Assembly: GCF_019112545.1 (NCBI RefSeq)
Contig: NW_025064926.1
Coordinates: 62,001-126,000, forward strand
DNA length: 64,000 bases
From: Guyanagaster necrorhizus
Lineage: Eukaryota > Basidiomycota > Agaricomycetes > Agaricales > Physalacriaceae
Reading direction: 5' to 3'
Positions 44,809-57,640 of this stretch are shown here, piece by piece. Both the position numbers and the translations under genes were made by a program. The notes beneath the pieces were generated by a model. That model saw only the letters and a program-made list of their open reading frames with translations, searched no databases and was not told where the DNA came from. Numbering within the stretch: the first letter of the stretch is position 1; the number at the start of each line of letters is the position of its first letter.

Positions 44809-47628
44809 GAAATGTCACATCAGACCTCCCCTTCCATGACATCCCTGCCTCTGTCCAAAACTCCATCCGACACCCCAAAGAAACAGAAGACGAGCCTGAG
44901 AGCTCAACTCAAAGACGTTCTAGGGAAGAGGAGCAGCAGCAGCAGCAACACGGATACCCTCCAAGACTCCCGTCGGCAGTCATCTGAGACCCTGGAAACC
45001 CTTGGGCTACAGGGTTTCAACGATCCTGACCCAACACCCCTGCCCCCACCCCCGAGCGCAGCATCACTGCATCAAGAACAACTGTTGCCCAGTCTGGAAT
45101 TGGGTGCTGGACTAGAGACTCCCTGGATGCCATTCAGATGGCTCCAGGCACCAGAAGTACTGCAAGGAGCAGTACAAGAGAAACAAGGGTCAGTAGCCCT
45201 GACCCCTTCTTCGATGACACCAACAGAAGCAAAGTCCAATACTGGCAAGCAGCATCAAGAGCAGCCAGTAGACTGGAACAGGAGCAAGGAGGAACTCCAT
45301 GCCTACCAAGGTGTGATTCAGTGGTACCAAACTCAATACGGCCAACCCTCCACTCCCTTGCCAGATACCTCGATACCACAGCCAGCACTCCTGACTCTCC
45401 GATCTAAAAACTGGCCACTCCTATCAGTGAGCCCGATCCCTGAACCGGACCAGCCAGAGTCATCCATGCTGATGACTACCATCGGGGGGAGCTGACACTC
45501 CTCGACGACGACTGCTCATTATCATATGGGACAGACACCATCGCTGAAACTGACAATATCCCCATCTGAGGAGATAGGATACCATCAGACCTTGGATCAA
45601 TCAGGGGTGATGACAAACATATTGACCCCACCGGGGACCTCAAAAGGGTCCTCGATGGGTCAATCGCCACCCTCTTCCTCCACCCCCACTTCTACAGAAA
45701 CTTCCACCAGTATCGCAGAGCAGTGGCACCGCCAGCAGAAGGAGAGGAGGAGCAGTCCGACTGGGAGCCTGCTCTCTGACTCAGATCCGATGATGCTGAG
45801 TCAAGTACTCAGCCCCGACCTACTCGCCCCAGAAACCTTCAGCCAGCATGGCAGTTCCCTCTTCAGAGGGACCACCGACAAGAGAGCTGAAGGGGATGAT
45901 GAGGCTGAGGAGGAGGACCAAGAGGGCCCAGTGGTGGACTCCATCCTTGAATGGGGGAGCATCGTCAGCATGACCACACACCAAGAACAGGAAAAAAAGC
46001 GATGAGAACGAGAAGCATGGGAGGAGGAGTTTGTTTGGCTATACCAGAAACAGGTAGCCAAATTATGGAGGGATGATCGCTGGCTGCGATTGTCCCTGGG
46101 GCGAAGGTATGTGGCTGCTGATCCTGTGGAATGGGAGGAGATTTTACAGTATGCTACGACTGAGCATGCCATTTTTAATTTCAATCAGTGCTTCTTACAC
46201 TATCAGATGATGATGATGCCACCATATCAATCAAGATTTGGCAAATGGGAAGCACCAAAGCCATGGATGCCAAGTGTAATACCACCCAAAATAGCAAACA
46301 CGGCATCCTCAATACGAATAGCAACATCAAGGTACTCATTTGCCACATCAGCCGTCCGCAGCATGGCATCTCGGCTGACCTGGTCCTATGCGCAGCTAAG
46401 GATTTACCACCCGAATCCCTGGACCAGCACAGGAAGCCGATTACTAGGGGGACAGCCACCTCCTGATGAGACAACTGGGTCAGCACCGGCCAATGAGAAG
46501 AAGGATGACCCTGAGGCAATGGTGCAAGGATGGACTATCAAAGATGGGAGGATCATCAAGAAGGAAGGCCCATCAGTGCCAAGAAGCCCTGTCACTGATG
46601 ATGGGTCCTTACATTCCTTTCCAGGGCCCCCGATGGATTGGGCTGGTCCCCCTGGAGGGGAACTTCCAAATCCGATGTCATCTCTTGATCCGAAGGTGCA
46701 TATATTAAATGTCAGGCCAACACTTAGATGGGACCCTCTTCCCTTTAAAGGGGCTTCAGACGATATCAACCGATTCCTCATGGACTGCGACCAGTATTTT
46801 CAGGTCTTTGCCTCGTACTTCCTTTATGATATGTACAAGGTGAACTACACTACCACCTACTTTAAGAATAAGGCAAAAGTATGATGGGTATTATTGGCCC
46901 CTAACTTCTGGTCGACCACGCGGCAATGTAACCGATACCCTGCCTGGGCAGTATTGAAGCAGATGATCTATGACAAGTTCACGGATCCAGCGGTCCGAGA
47001 AGTCCACAAGGCAAAGATGAAGGAGTACAAGATAGGCGACAAGGTGGCACCCAACTACTTCGACAAACTGGAATGACTCAGAAAACTCGCAGGAGTCCAG
47101 GAGGACATCACTGACTCAGAACAGATGGTCGAGTACATGAAGCAGGGAGTGCCACCTCATTACCTGAAGACCATTTCAGATCTTGGCCATAGTGTGCCAG
47201 TCGGCTATGACGATTGGAAGGTCCGAATCGTCCTAATGTGGCAAGAACGACAGCGACAGAAGGCAGAGGCAATAAACCTGTGGGACCAGCACAGGTACCA
47301 GGGACAGGGCTCGAGGCCCTCCATCTCTCACATGATCACGTCCGCCAGGCCTGGCAGCTCAGCCCCAACTTCCAAGAATGACGGGAAGCAAACTGGTAAG
47401 GGCCCAACTACCAGAACAGGCAAGCAGACTGACATGGATCATCTCAAGAAGGAGAGAAAGTGCTTCAATTGTGGCCAACCAGGCCACATGGCACAGAACT
47501 GTCTGGAGAAGAAGAACAAGCGCACGCGGGAGGACATCAGGGCACAAATTGCTGAACTAACAAAGGAGACACAGGACCTTGGAGATGACGACAAACCTGA
47601 GGAGGTAAAAGACAGGGCCAAGCAGTAG
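44809..47628 (+). pseudogene. E4 gag with internal TGA stops
   Basis: A single frame (codon starts 1 mod 3) can be followed from MSHQTSPSMTSLPLSK at 44809 to the TAG at 47626-47628, about 940 codons, broken by TGA at 45493, 46003, 46882 and 47074. Blocks in order are a low-complexity Ser/Pro/Gln region, a WEEILQYATTEHAIFNFNQ helix near 46135-46190, a DDPEAMVQGWTIKDGRIIKK block and a LHSFPGPP motif. Then come the retrotransposon gag core, GASDDINRFLMDCDQYFQVF, near 46750 and the zinc knuckle CFNCGQPGHMAQNC (47464-47505), followed by a charged tail. Every stop is TGA and explained by CGA or TGG. The product would be the particle protein. The true start may be further upstream in the ORF0 overlap. 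Confidence 0.82.
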
Positions 47629-50600
47629 GCGATTCAACTGCCTTGGCCAAAGAAACGAGTAATGAGTCACAATCTGCTGGACAGACTGACATTTTATCCT
47701 CTCTAGTATTACCACCTATGCCTAAATTATGCGTGCATTTGAATATACCTGACCCCATTACTCAGAAACTAGAATCGCCCAAGGAATCGACTTCTATAAC
47801 TCAAGCACCGACGAAGGGCCAAAGAAGGGCAGAGAGCCCTAATAAAGGTACATCAACATTTAAAGTTCATCAAACTAAAAATATAGAACAGACTCAACTG
47901 CCTTCAGACCAAACAGGGGCAGCACACTCCACCACATGGCTCAAACTATTCAACACCAAATGGACATGGCGAGCCATCAAAGATGCCAAGGACGAAGAAA
48001 TGGCAAAAGCTGTACTCAAGAATTGGGTACACAAAACCCACCTCGAAGAAGTGATTGATGATATGATCACAGGAATGTGAAAAGCAGAGAGATGCTGGGC
48101 CCTAGAATGGCTTGACGAACTACATGGACCATAAAAGTTCATTCGATGAACTAAATCCTCAGGACAGGATCTAATAACCAAGGCACAGATCGAGACATTG
48201 ACGTCTCGATCTACCCATGCAGTCACCACTCTGATCAATAGCAGCTGCATGGGGAGTTCCATCAATCGAACCTTCATCACCAAACACAAACTGCCAATAT
48301 GGGCAACAGCAGCACCAATTCCCATCTATAATGCAGATGGAACAAAGAACCAAGCAGGATCGATCACCAAATACGTAGAGCTCTGGCTCACCATCAGCGA
48401 TCACTCAGAACGGATCAACTTAGCCGTAACCAACCTAGGAATAAGGGAGGTATTCCTTGGACATGATTGGCTAATCAGACATAATCTGTTAATTAACTGG
48501 AAAACCAGGCACATCATCTTTGCACGATGTCACTGCTGGAAAATTCCATTTGAACTACTGGATGAAGATCCCGAGGACTGATGGGATGAGGAAATAGAAG
48601 ATGGCAAAACAATACTCGCCGTCAATATACAAAGGGCCATTAGCATTTGTGCAATGCACCATGCTAATGACCTAGCAGCAAAGGCTAATGCTGGAAAGGA
48701 GGAAAAAACATTCAAAGAAATGGTACCTATGTGAGCACACGATTACCAGGATTTATTCAAAAAAGAAAGTTTCGATGAACTACCTGACGCAAAACCCTGG
48801 GACCACATGATTGAATTAACTCCTAACACTAACACCAACCTAGATTGCAAGTGCTATCCACTTAGCAATAATAAACAACAGGAACTGGACAAGTTCTTGA
48901 AAGAGAACTTATCCAGTGGGAGGATCTGGCCATCAAAATCACCAATGGCGTCACCCTTCTTTTTTGTTAAAAAGAAGGATGGGAAGCTCCGACCAGTACA
49001 AGATTATCGGAAGTTAAACGAGATGACGATCAAGAATCATTACCCACTTCCTTTAATCTCGGAGCTAATGGATAAACTTCAGGGTGCAAAGTACTATACC
49101 AAACTGGACGTTCGGTGGAGGTACAACAATGTGCATATCAAAGAAGGCGATGAATGGAAGGCAGCTTTTCGAACTAACCGTGGTTTGTTCGAACCGACGG
49201 TCATGTTCTTTGGACTAACCAATTCACCGGCCACCTTCCAATGGATGATGAATGACATCTTCAAAGATCTCATTGCCATGGGGAAGGTCACAATCTATCT
49301 GGACGATATACTCATTATGTCCAAAAAGAAGGAAGAACACTGAATGATAGTATGGCAGGTGCTATCTTTGATGAGGAAGCATCAACTCTTCCTCAAGGCT
49401 GAAAAATGTGAGTTCGAGATACTGGAAACAGAGTACCTCGGAGTCATTATCAGTGAAGGAAGCATTCGGATGGATCTCATCAAAGTAGCAGGAATAACCG
49501 AATAGCCAGAACCAATGAAGAAGAAGGAATTACAATCTTTCCTTGGATTCACCAACTTCTACCAATGGTTCATCTGAGACTATAGCAAAATAGTCCATCC
49601 AATGACACAATTGACCAGAAATTCCCCATGGAGCTGGGGAATTTCCCAGTGAGCAGTGTTTGATGATCTTAAACACCAACTGGCTGAAGACATCATCTTG
49701 GCCATACCAAGCCAAGATGGGAAATTCCGAGTGGAAGCCGACTCTAGTGAAGGCACAGTTGGAGCCATACTCTCACAGGAGCAGGACAATAAATGGCGAC
49801 CAGTTGCATTTATGTCAAAGGTGCTCACAGTAACTGAGCACAACTATGAAATCTATGACAAAGAACTCCTCACCATAATGCTCGCCCTTGCCAAATGGCA
49901 GCATTATCTCATTGGAGCTAATCAGACTTTCGAGATCTGGACAGATCACCAGAACCTCTGATACTTCCAACAACCACAAAAGCTGAATCACAGACAGGCC
50001 AGATGGGTTATGGAACTATCTGAATATGAATACATGCTCCATCACAAAGCTGGAGTAGCAAACAAGAAAGCCGATTTCCTCAGCCACAGGGTGGATCATA
50101 ACCAAGGAGGAGATGACAACAAGGAGGTCATGTTACTATGGCTGAAACACTTCCGGGCAATGGTCATGTCCATGGAAGAAGAGATGCATGAACGCATCAA
50201 AAGTGCCACTCGGGATCCACACAAGTGGGATCAAAGAATAGCCCCATCACTCAATCACGAGCATGGGCTAAAGAAAGAAGGAGGATTGATCCACTATGAT
50301 GAGCAGATCTATATCCCAAGAGATCAAAAGCTATGGGGTGATATCATCACCACATGCCATAATCATGTGACCGCCGGACACCCTGGGATTGCTAAAACTA
50401 AGGAACTAGTCTTGAGGGAATATTGGTGGCTGAAAATGGACCATGATATCACCTGATATATCAAGGCTTGCGAGGTCTGCCAATGAGGCAAGACTTCAAC
50501 ACAACTCAGAGCAGCACCACTCCACCCAAATGAGGTCCCTTCATCATCATGGACCCACATTTCGGTGGATATGATAACTGGACTCCCTGAAAGTGACGGC

Positions 50601-51917
50601 TATAATGCAATCATCATCATCATCGATCGCTTCTCGAAGGCAATCATTCTGATCACCTGCTTGACAGAACTGACATCCAAGGGATGGGCAAAAATACTAT
50701 GAGATGAGGTTTATGCAAAATACGGCATGCCTCAGATAGTGATTTCAGACAGGGGACCACAATTCATGTCCAAATTCTTGGATGACTTATACAGACTCCT
50801 CAACATCAAAAGGAATGCTTCAACGGCATATCACCCACAGACAGATGGCCAAATAGAATGGGCCAATCAAGAAATTGAAAAGTATCTATGACTTTTCATC
50901 AGCTACAGACAAGATGACTGGACAGAATGGCTAGCATTAGCAGCATTCCAACATAACAACAGAATTCACTCCGCCACTGGGAAAACACCGTTCTTTGTGA
51001 ACTATGGGTGAAATCCACCAGTTGTGCAAACTGGTCAGATTCATACAACAACACCAGCCTCAATGGACTTTGCAACAACAATGGCAAAAATCCACGAGAA
51101 AACCAAGGCTGCACTCGACAAAGCCACTTTAACCATGAAAAAGCAGTATGACAAACACAAGAGACCAGAACATGAATATTCAACCAATGACAAAGTTTGG
51201 TTGGATACAACAAACCTTCACTTACCGAGGCCAAAACGAAAATTGGCCAACAAATGGACAGGCCCCTTCAAAGTAATCAAAAAAATCGGCAACTCTGCAT
51301 ACAAGTTGCAGCTCCCAGCGACTTGGAAAGTCCATGATGTCTTTAATGAAGCATTATTGACACTATATGTGGCACCAGCCTTTCCAAACCAAGAGCATCC
51401 ACCTCCACCACCAACAGAACTCATTGATGACGAAGAACATTATGAAATCGATGAAGTTCTAAATCACAAAACACGTCATGTTAAAGCACGCAGTGGAGGC
51501 ATGACAACAACTATTGACTATCTAGTCAGCTAGAAGGGTTATGGTCTGGAGTCAAACCAATGGGTCAACGAAAAATATATGAACATGAAAGATGCAATCT
51601 GAGATTACAAGCACAGAATCAACAAAATGGACACCAACAGTGGTCATGTTTAATATTATATCCGAAAAAGATGCGGCAACAATGGGAACAGGATGATATC
51701 TAGTCAGATATACATCAACCAACCTGCTGACAGCAGAGGACATGTACAAGAGAATGATGAAGATGACTCTGTCCATTCCTTCAACCAACCTGGCAATACC
51801 ATTAACGAAAGACAGCAGGATGATGAAGATGGTGGTCGGACATATAACCCAAACAACCAGCCTTCAATGGGTTCAGCAGATCGGCCATCTCCTGCTAGCC
51901 ACGACAACTTATTCTAA
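47601..51917 (+). pseudogene. E4 pol: PR, RT, RNase H, integrase, chromodomain, with many stops
   Basis: The pol frame opens just after 47600 and overlaps the gag end by about 28 nt in the -1 frame. The protease near 48198-48560 has LINSSCMGSSINRTF where DSG is expected. RT at 48807-49560 has [20 protein letters not shown], the YLDD box (near 49300) and LGVIISEGS. RNase H at 49656-49961 has RVEADSSEGTVGAILSQEQ. The zinc-binding HNHVTAGHPG..CEVC precedes the integrase core with VDMITG, ISDRGPQF and the DDE Glu in ANQEIEKY. The chromodomain near 51425-51610 has YEIDEVLNHKTR and KGYGLESNQWVNEKYM. A polar tail ends at 51917. Upwards of 15 in-frame stops are all C-to-T or G-to-A products of CGA, TGG or CAA. 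Confidence 0.88.
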
Positions 51918-51954
51918 CTTAACCATCGGGACAATGGTCTTAAGGAGAGGGTAA

Positions 51955-52486
51955 TGTTACGATTTTTCCTATTTTCTTCCTATTTTCCTTTCTTTTTCCT
52001 CAGAAATGACCCCTATCTTTGCTTAGTCAGGGCACTTAGGCCAGCACTTAGGACTGTGGGAAAGCTTGGTCAGCAACCCAGTCAGTCAGTATCATACCAT
52101 ATGGCTATATGCTGTGAAGGGAGAGACAATGTCCCTTTTGTCCTCCAACTGCTGTGCAGCAGTAACAGCACATAGCAGGATAATAGCTTTTGTGGGGAGA
52201 CTGGCAATGGTAGGGGAAACAGCATAACAGCAAGACAACAGCTTTTGTGAACATTTATTTATAGTACGATAACAGAACAGTATTTAAGTAGCTCAGTTCT
52301 CACTGTAATACTCCAGTCTCGAACTAAAGTTTTACTTCACCATCTTATCTCGAGCTCCTGCTACTTGCAACACCTTGACCCCACAACACTCTCATCATAT
52401 CAGTGAACTCAGTTGGACATACCTGAAGTGTGAGGTACCAAACTGTTTATCACGTGTTGATTGTCATATGGAATTTGGGCTTAACA
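51955..52486 (+). repeat. E4 3' LTR
   Basis: 532 bp with the same ends as the 5' LTR and preceded by the purine tract AAGGAGAGGGTAA (51942-51954). It differs from the 5' LTR almost only by transitions, several of them TG opposite CA. Confidence 0.92.
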
Positions 52487-52807
52487 CCAACACTTGATGC
52501 AGCTAGAAATCAACAGCCTCCATGGAGGTTATTTGCAACCCATCCTCCATAACCATCCTCTCTGACTCTACCTCCTCAGTTTCAGCCCTCACCACTGTCT
52601 TTACTGCCTCCCTCTCCTCAGCCTCCCTCTGAGCTGCCTCTCTCAATGCCTCCTCTGCCTCCTTCACTCACCTCTCTGTGGCCTGCCAAACCTCCTCTCT
52701 CTTCCTCTCCAATTTCTCTCTCTGCTCCTTTTTCCATGACTTCCAGGCCATATGGTCCACCCAGGCTCTCTCCTCCCACTCCCGCTCCCCTTGCCATTCC
52801 AAATGGC

Positions 52808-53350
52808 TGTTAAGCCCAAATTTCACATAACAATCAACACGTGATAAACAGTTCGGTACCTCACACTTCAGGTATGTCCAACTGAGTTCACTGATATGAT
52901 GAGAGTGTTGTGGGGTCAAGGCGTTGCAAGTAGCAGGAGCTCGAGATAAGATGGTGAAGTAAAACTTTAGTTCGAGACTGGGGTATTACAGCGAGAATTA
53001 AGCTACTTAAATACTGTTCTGTTATCTGACTATTAATAGCTGTTCACAAAAGATATTGTTCTGCTGTAGAGCTGTTACCCCTGCTGTTGCCAGGCTCTCC
53101 ACAAAAGCTGTTGTCTTGCTGTTGTGCTGTTACTGCTGTTACTGCTGCACTGCAGTTGAAGGACAAAAGGGACATTGTCTCTCCTTTCACAGCACACAGC
53201 AATGCGATAGGAGAGTGACTGACTGGGCTGCTGAGCTAAGCATTCCCATGGTCCTAAGTGCCAGCCTAAGTGCCCTGACTAAGCAAAGATAGAGGTCATT
53301 TCCAAGGGAAAAGAAAAGAAAATAGGAGAAAAATAGGAAAAATCGTAACA
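52808..53350 (-). repeat. E5 3' LTR
   Basis: Begins TGTTAAGCCCAAATTTC and ends AAAAATCGTAACA on the plus strand; 543 bp. The purine tract complement TTACCCCCTCCTTAAG follows at 53351. Confidence 0.92.
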
Positions 53351-53382
53351 TTACCCCCTCCTTAAGACCATCATTCTGATGG

Positions 53383-56300
53383 TTAAGTTAGGGAAGACCC
53401 CCCTCCTTCAGAAGGAGGTGGCCGATCTGCTGGACCCATCCGTCGGTTTGAAGATTCATAAAGACATTGACCATTGGTTGGGTTTTTCTCTAGTCGCAGG
53501 ATCTCGAACTGCGAGAGCAGTTGGTCGTAGGTGCCTTCCATCGTTATGTCGTGACTTTCTGTTTGTCGCAGGCTGCCTGTGGATTCATTGTGTACTTGGG
53601 TGACATTGCTCTTTGTTGTATGTCCCATAGTAACTTTGTTGTTGCACAGTTCATAGTCGTGAATTGCATCTTCCGCATTCATGTATTTCTTGTTGACCCA
53701 CTGGTTTGACTCGGGTCCATAGCCTTTTCAACTAACCAAGTAATCGATGGTTGTTGTCATGCCTCCACCCCATGCTTTAACCCTTCGGGTTTTGTGGTTT
53801 AGAACCTCATCGATTTTATAATGTTCTTCATTGTCGATGAGTTCAGCTGGTGGTGGAGGTGGTCATTCCTGGTTTGGAAAGGCTGGTGTGATGTATGGTG
53901 TCAACAATGTTTCGTTAAAAACATCATGAATTTTCCAAGTTGCTGGGAGCTGCAACTTGTATGCGGATTTGCCAATTTTCACGATCACCTTGAAGGGTCC
54001 AGTTCGTTTGTCTGCCAGTTTCTGTTTTGGCCATGGGAGATAGAGATTCGTTGTATCCAACCAAACTTTGTCATTGGTTGAATATTCATGTGCTGCCCTT
54101 CAGTGCTTGTTGTACTGTTTCTGCATTGCTGAAGCAGCCTTTTCAAGGGCAATCTTGGTCTCTTCATGGATCTTTGCCATTGTCGTTGTGAAGTCCATTG
54201 AAGCAGGTGTTGTTGTATGAACCCGACCAGTTTGCGCAACTGGTGGGTTCCATCCATAATTCACAAAGAACAGTGTTTTACCTGTTGCAGAGTGAATTCG
54301 GTTGTTGTGCTGGAATGCTGCAAGTGCAAGCCATTCCGTCCAGTCATCCTGTTGATAACTGATGAAAAGTTGCAAGTACTTTTCAATCTCTTGGTTGGCC
54401 CATTCTGTTTGGCCATCTGTCTGTGGATGATATGCCATTGAGGCATTTCTCTTGATGTTGAGGAGCTGGTACAAATCGTCCAAGAATTTGGAAACAAATT
54501 GTGGCCCTCTGTCTGAAATCACTACTTGAGGCATGCCATACTTTGCATAAACCTCATCCCATAGTATTTTTGCCCATCCCTCAGATGTCAATTCTGTTGA
54601 ACAGGTGATTGGAATGATCGCCTTCGAGAAGCGATCGACTATGATGATGATTGTGTCATAGCCATCACTTTCAGGAAGTCCGGTTATCATATCCACTGAG
54701 ATGTGGGTCTATGGTGACGAAGAGACCTCATTCGAGTGGAGCGGCGCTGCTCTGGGTTGTGTTGAAGTCTTGCCTCATTGACAAACTTCGCATGCTTTGA
54801 CATATCGGGTGATATCATGGTCCATTTGAGGCCACTAATATTCCCTCAAGACCAGTTCCTTGGTCTTAGCGATTCCAGGATGTCTGGCAGTCACATGATC
54901 ATGACATGTGGCAATGATATCACCCCGCAGTCATTGATCTCTTGGGATATAGATCTATTCATCATAACAGATCAATCCTCCTTCTTTTTTCAGCCCACGC
55001 TCATGGTTGAGAGATGGGGCTATTCTTTGATCCCATTTGTGGGGATCTCATGTGGCGCTCTTGATGTGTTCATGCATCTCTTCTTCCGTGGGCATAATCA
55101 TTGCCTGGAAGTGTTCCGATCATAGTAACGTGACCTCTTTGTTGTCATCTCCTCCTTGGTTATGATCCACCCTGTGGCTGAGGAAGTCGGCCTTCTTGTT
55201 TGCTATGCCAGCCTTGTGGTGTAGCGTGTACTCATATTGTGATAGTTCTGTGACCCATCTAGCTTGTCTGTGATTAAGCTTTTGTGGTTGTTGGAAATAT
55301 CAGAGATTTTGGTGATCTGTCCAGATCTCAAATGTCTGAGTGGCTCCAATGAGATAATGCCACCATTCGGCAAGGGCAAGCATTATGATGAGGAGTTCTT
55401 TATTGTAGATTTCATAGTTGCGCTCCATAACTGTGAGTGCCTTTGACATAAATGCAACTGGTCACCATTTATTGTCTTGTTCCTGGGACAGCACGGCTCC
55501 AATTGTGCCTTCACTGGAGTCGGCTTCTACTCGGAACTTCCCATCTTGGCTTGGTATAGCCAGGATGACGTCTTCTGCTAATTGGTGTTTAAGGTCATTA
55601 AATGCTTCCCATTGGGAAATTCCCCAAGTCCATGGGGAATTCCCGGTTAATTGTGTCATTGGTCAGACTATTTTGCTGTAGTCTCTAATGAACCAGCAGT
55701 AGAAGTTTGTGAATCCTAGGAAGGATTGAAGCTCCTTCTTCTTTGTCAGTTCCGGCCACTCGGTTACTCCTGCTATTTTGATGGGATCCATCCAAATGCT
55801 TCCTTCGCTGATAATGACTCCGAGGTATTCTGTTTCTAATACCTCGAACTCACATTTTTCAGCCTTGAGAAAAAGTCGATGTTTCCTCATCAAGGACAGT
55901 ACTTGTCATACTATCCTCCAGTGTTCCTCCTTGGTTTTAGTCATGATGAGTATATCATCCAAATAGATTGTGATCTTTCCAGTGGTGATGAGATCTTTGA
56001 AGATGTCGTTCATCATCCACTGGAAAGTGGCTGGTGAATTGGTGAGTCCAAAGAACATCACCGTTGGTTCGAATAGGCCACGATTGGTCTGGAAGGCGGC
56101 CTTTCATTCGTCGCCTTCTTTAATGTGTACGTTGTTATACCCCCATCAGACATCCAACTTGGTATAATATTTGGCACCTCAGAGTTTGTCCATTAACTCT
56201 GCGATTAAGAGAAGTGGGTAATGATTCTTGATCGTTATTTCATTTAGCTTCCGATAGTCTTGTACCGGTCGGAGCTTCCCATCCTTTTTTTTGATGAAAA

Positions 56301-57640
56301 AGAAGGATGATGCCATCGGTGACTTTGATGGTTGGATCCTCCCACTGGATAGGTTCTCTTCTAAGAACTTGTCCAGTTCCTGTTGCTCGTTATTGCTAAG
56401 TGGATAGCACTTGCAATCTAGGTTGGCATTGGCGTTAGGAGTTAATTTGATGGCATGGTCTCAGGGTTTTGTGTTGGGTAGTTCATCGAAACTTTCTTTT
56501 TCGAATAAATCCTGAAAATCATGGGCCCATATGGGTACCATCTCCTCGAACATTTTCTCCTCCTTTTCCACATTGGCCCTTGCCGCTAGGTCATTAGCAT
56601 GGTGTGTCTGAATGTTAATGGCCCTTTGGAGGTCAATAGCCAAGATTGTCTCACCATCCTCCATTTCCTCATCCCACCGATCTTTAGAGTCTGCATCCGG
56701 TAGTTCAAATGGGGTTTTGCAGCAATGACACCAGGTGAAAATGATGCGTTCGGTTTTCCAATTGATTAGTGGGTTGTGTCTAATCAGCCAGTCATGTCCG
56801 AGGAAGATTTCTTTGGTCCCAAGATCTGTTACTGCCAGGTCGATTCTTTCTGAATGATCACCGATGGTGAGCCTGAGCTCAACATACTTGGTAATTGACC
56901 TGGCTTGGTTCTTGGTTCCATCTGCGTTATAAACAGGGATAGGGGTTGCCGTTGCCCTAGTAGGTAATTTATGCTTGTTGACGAAAGCTCTGTTGATACT
57001 GCTTCCAGTGCAGCTGCTGTTGATTAAGGCAGTGACTGCATGGGTTGATCGGGATGTTAACATCTCGATCTGAGCCTTGGTTAATAAGTCGTGCCCTGGA
57101 ATTTTAGTTTGCTGGATGAATTTCCATGGGCCATGTAATTCATCCAACCATTCCAGGGCTCGACACCATTCTGCAGCTTTCATCCTGGTGATCATTTCAT
57201 CGATCACTTCCTCAGCTCGGGTCTTGTGTACCCAGTTTTTAAGTATGGCTTTCACCGTTGCCTCATCCTTGGCATCTTTGATGGCTCACCAAGTCCATTC
57301 AGTATCAAATGGCTTGAGCCATGTTGTGGGGTTCTCTACCCCTGTTTGGCCTGAAGGCGATTGAGTCTGCTTCATATTTTTAGTTTGATGAACTTCTAAT
57401 GAAGACGTACCTTTATTAGGGCTCTCTGCCCTTCTTCGGCCCTTCATCGGCACTTGAGTCATAGAAGTCAGTTCCCTAGGCGATTCTGGTTTCTGGATAA
57501 TGGGGTCGGGTATATTCGAATGCACGCATAATTTAGGCATGGGCGGTGATACTAAAGGAGATAGAATGTTAGTCTGTCCAGCAGATTGTGACCCGTTACC
57601 CGTTTCTTTAGCTGAGACAGTTGAATCGCCTACTGCTCGG
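53383..57640 (-). pseudogene. E5 pol: PR, RT, RNase H, integrase, chromodomain
   Basis: Read from 57640 downward. The longest open part is 57255-56461 (264 codons), including the protease with LINSSCTGSSINRAF, again lacking DSG. RT runs at about 56450-55660, RNase H at about 55659-55300 with FRVEADSSEGTIGAVLSQ, and the integrase core at 54696-54100 (198 codons) with DMITGLPESDGYDTIIII, ISDRGPQFVSKF and ANQEIEKYLQLF. A chromodomain near 53830-53690 has KIDEVLNHKT and a TAG in place of the Trp before KGYGPESNQW. The tail ends at 53383. The same -1 frame relation to gag as in E4 holds. The RT and chromodomain regions carry stops, so no full polyprotein is possible. Confidence 0.88.

Larger units (their letters stand above)
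44039..52486 (+). mobile_element. E4: full-length chromovirus with TSD CCAAC
   Basis: LTRs at 44039-44569 and 51955-52486 are about 95 percent identical by eye and flanked by CCAAC at 44034-44038 and 52487-52491; total length 8448 bp. Inside are the primer site, a small membrane-segment ORF, gag in frame 1 and pol in the -1 frame relative to gag, ending at 51917. It is inserted into the antisense gene of E3. At least 20 in-frame stops make it inactive. Confidence 0.93.

Noticed and set aside
44737..45495. The 252-codon ORF as a free-standing gene
   Set aside because: Its frame is conserved in E5 (LETPWM and QTSPS blocks) and continues through E4 gag after a TGA, so I treat it as the gag N-terminal part.
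44039..52486. Classical CpA-directed RIP as the cause of the stops
   Set aside because: The TG opposite CA differences between LTRs point to ancestral CpG, and CpG loss explains the stop codons without invoking CpA preference; a dinucleotide count would be needed to exclude a RIP contribution.
53056..53292. Cys- and Leu-rich ORFs in the LTRs (also 61136-61384)
   Set aside because: They arise from CTG-rich LTR sequence and occur in every frame of the repeat; not genes.
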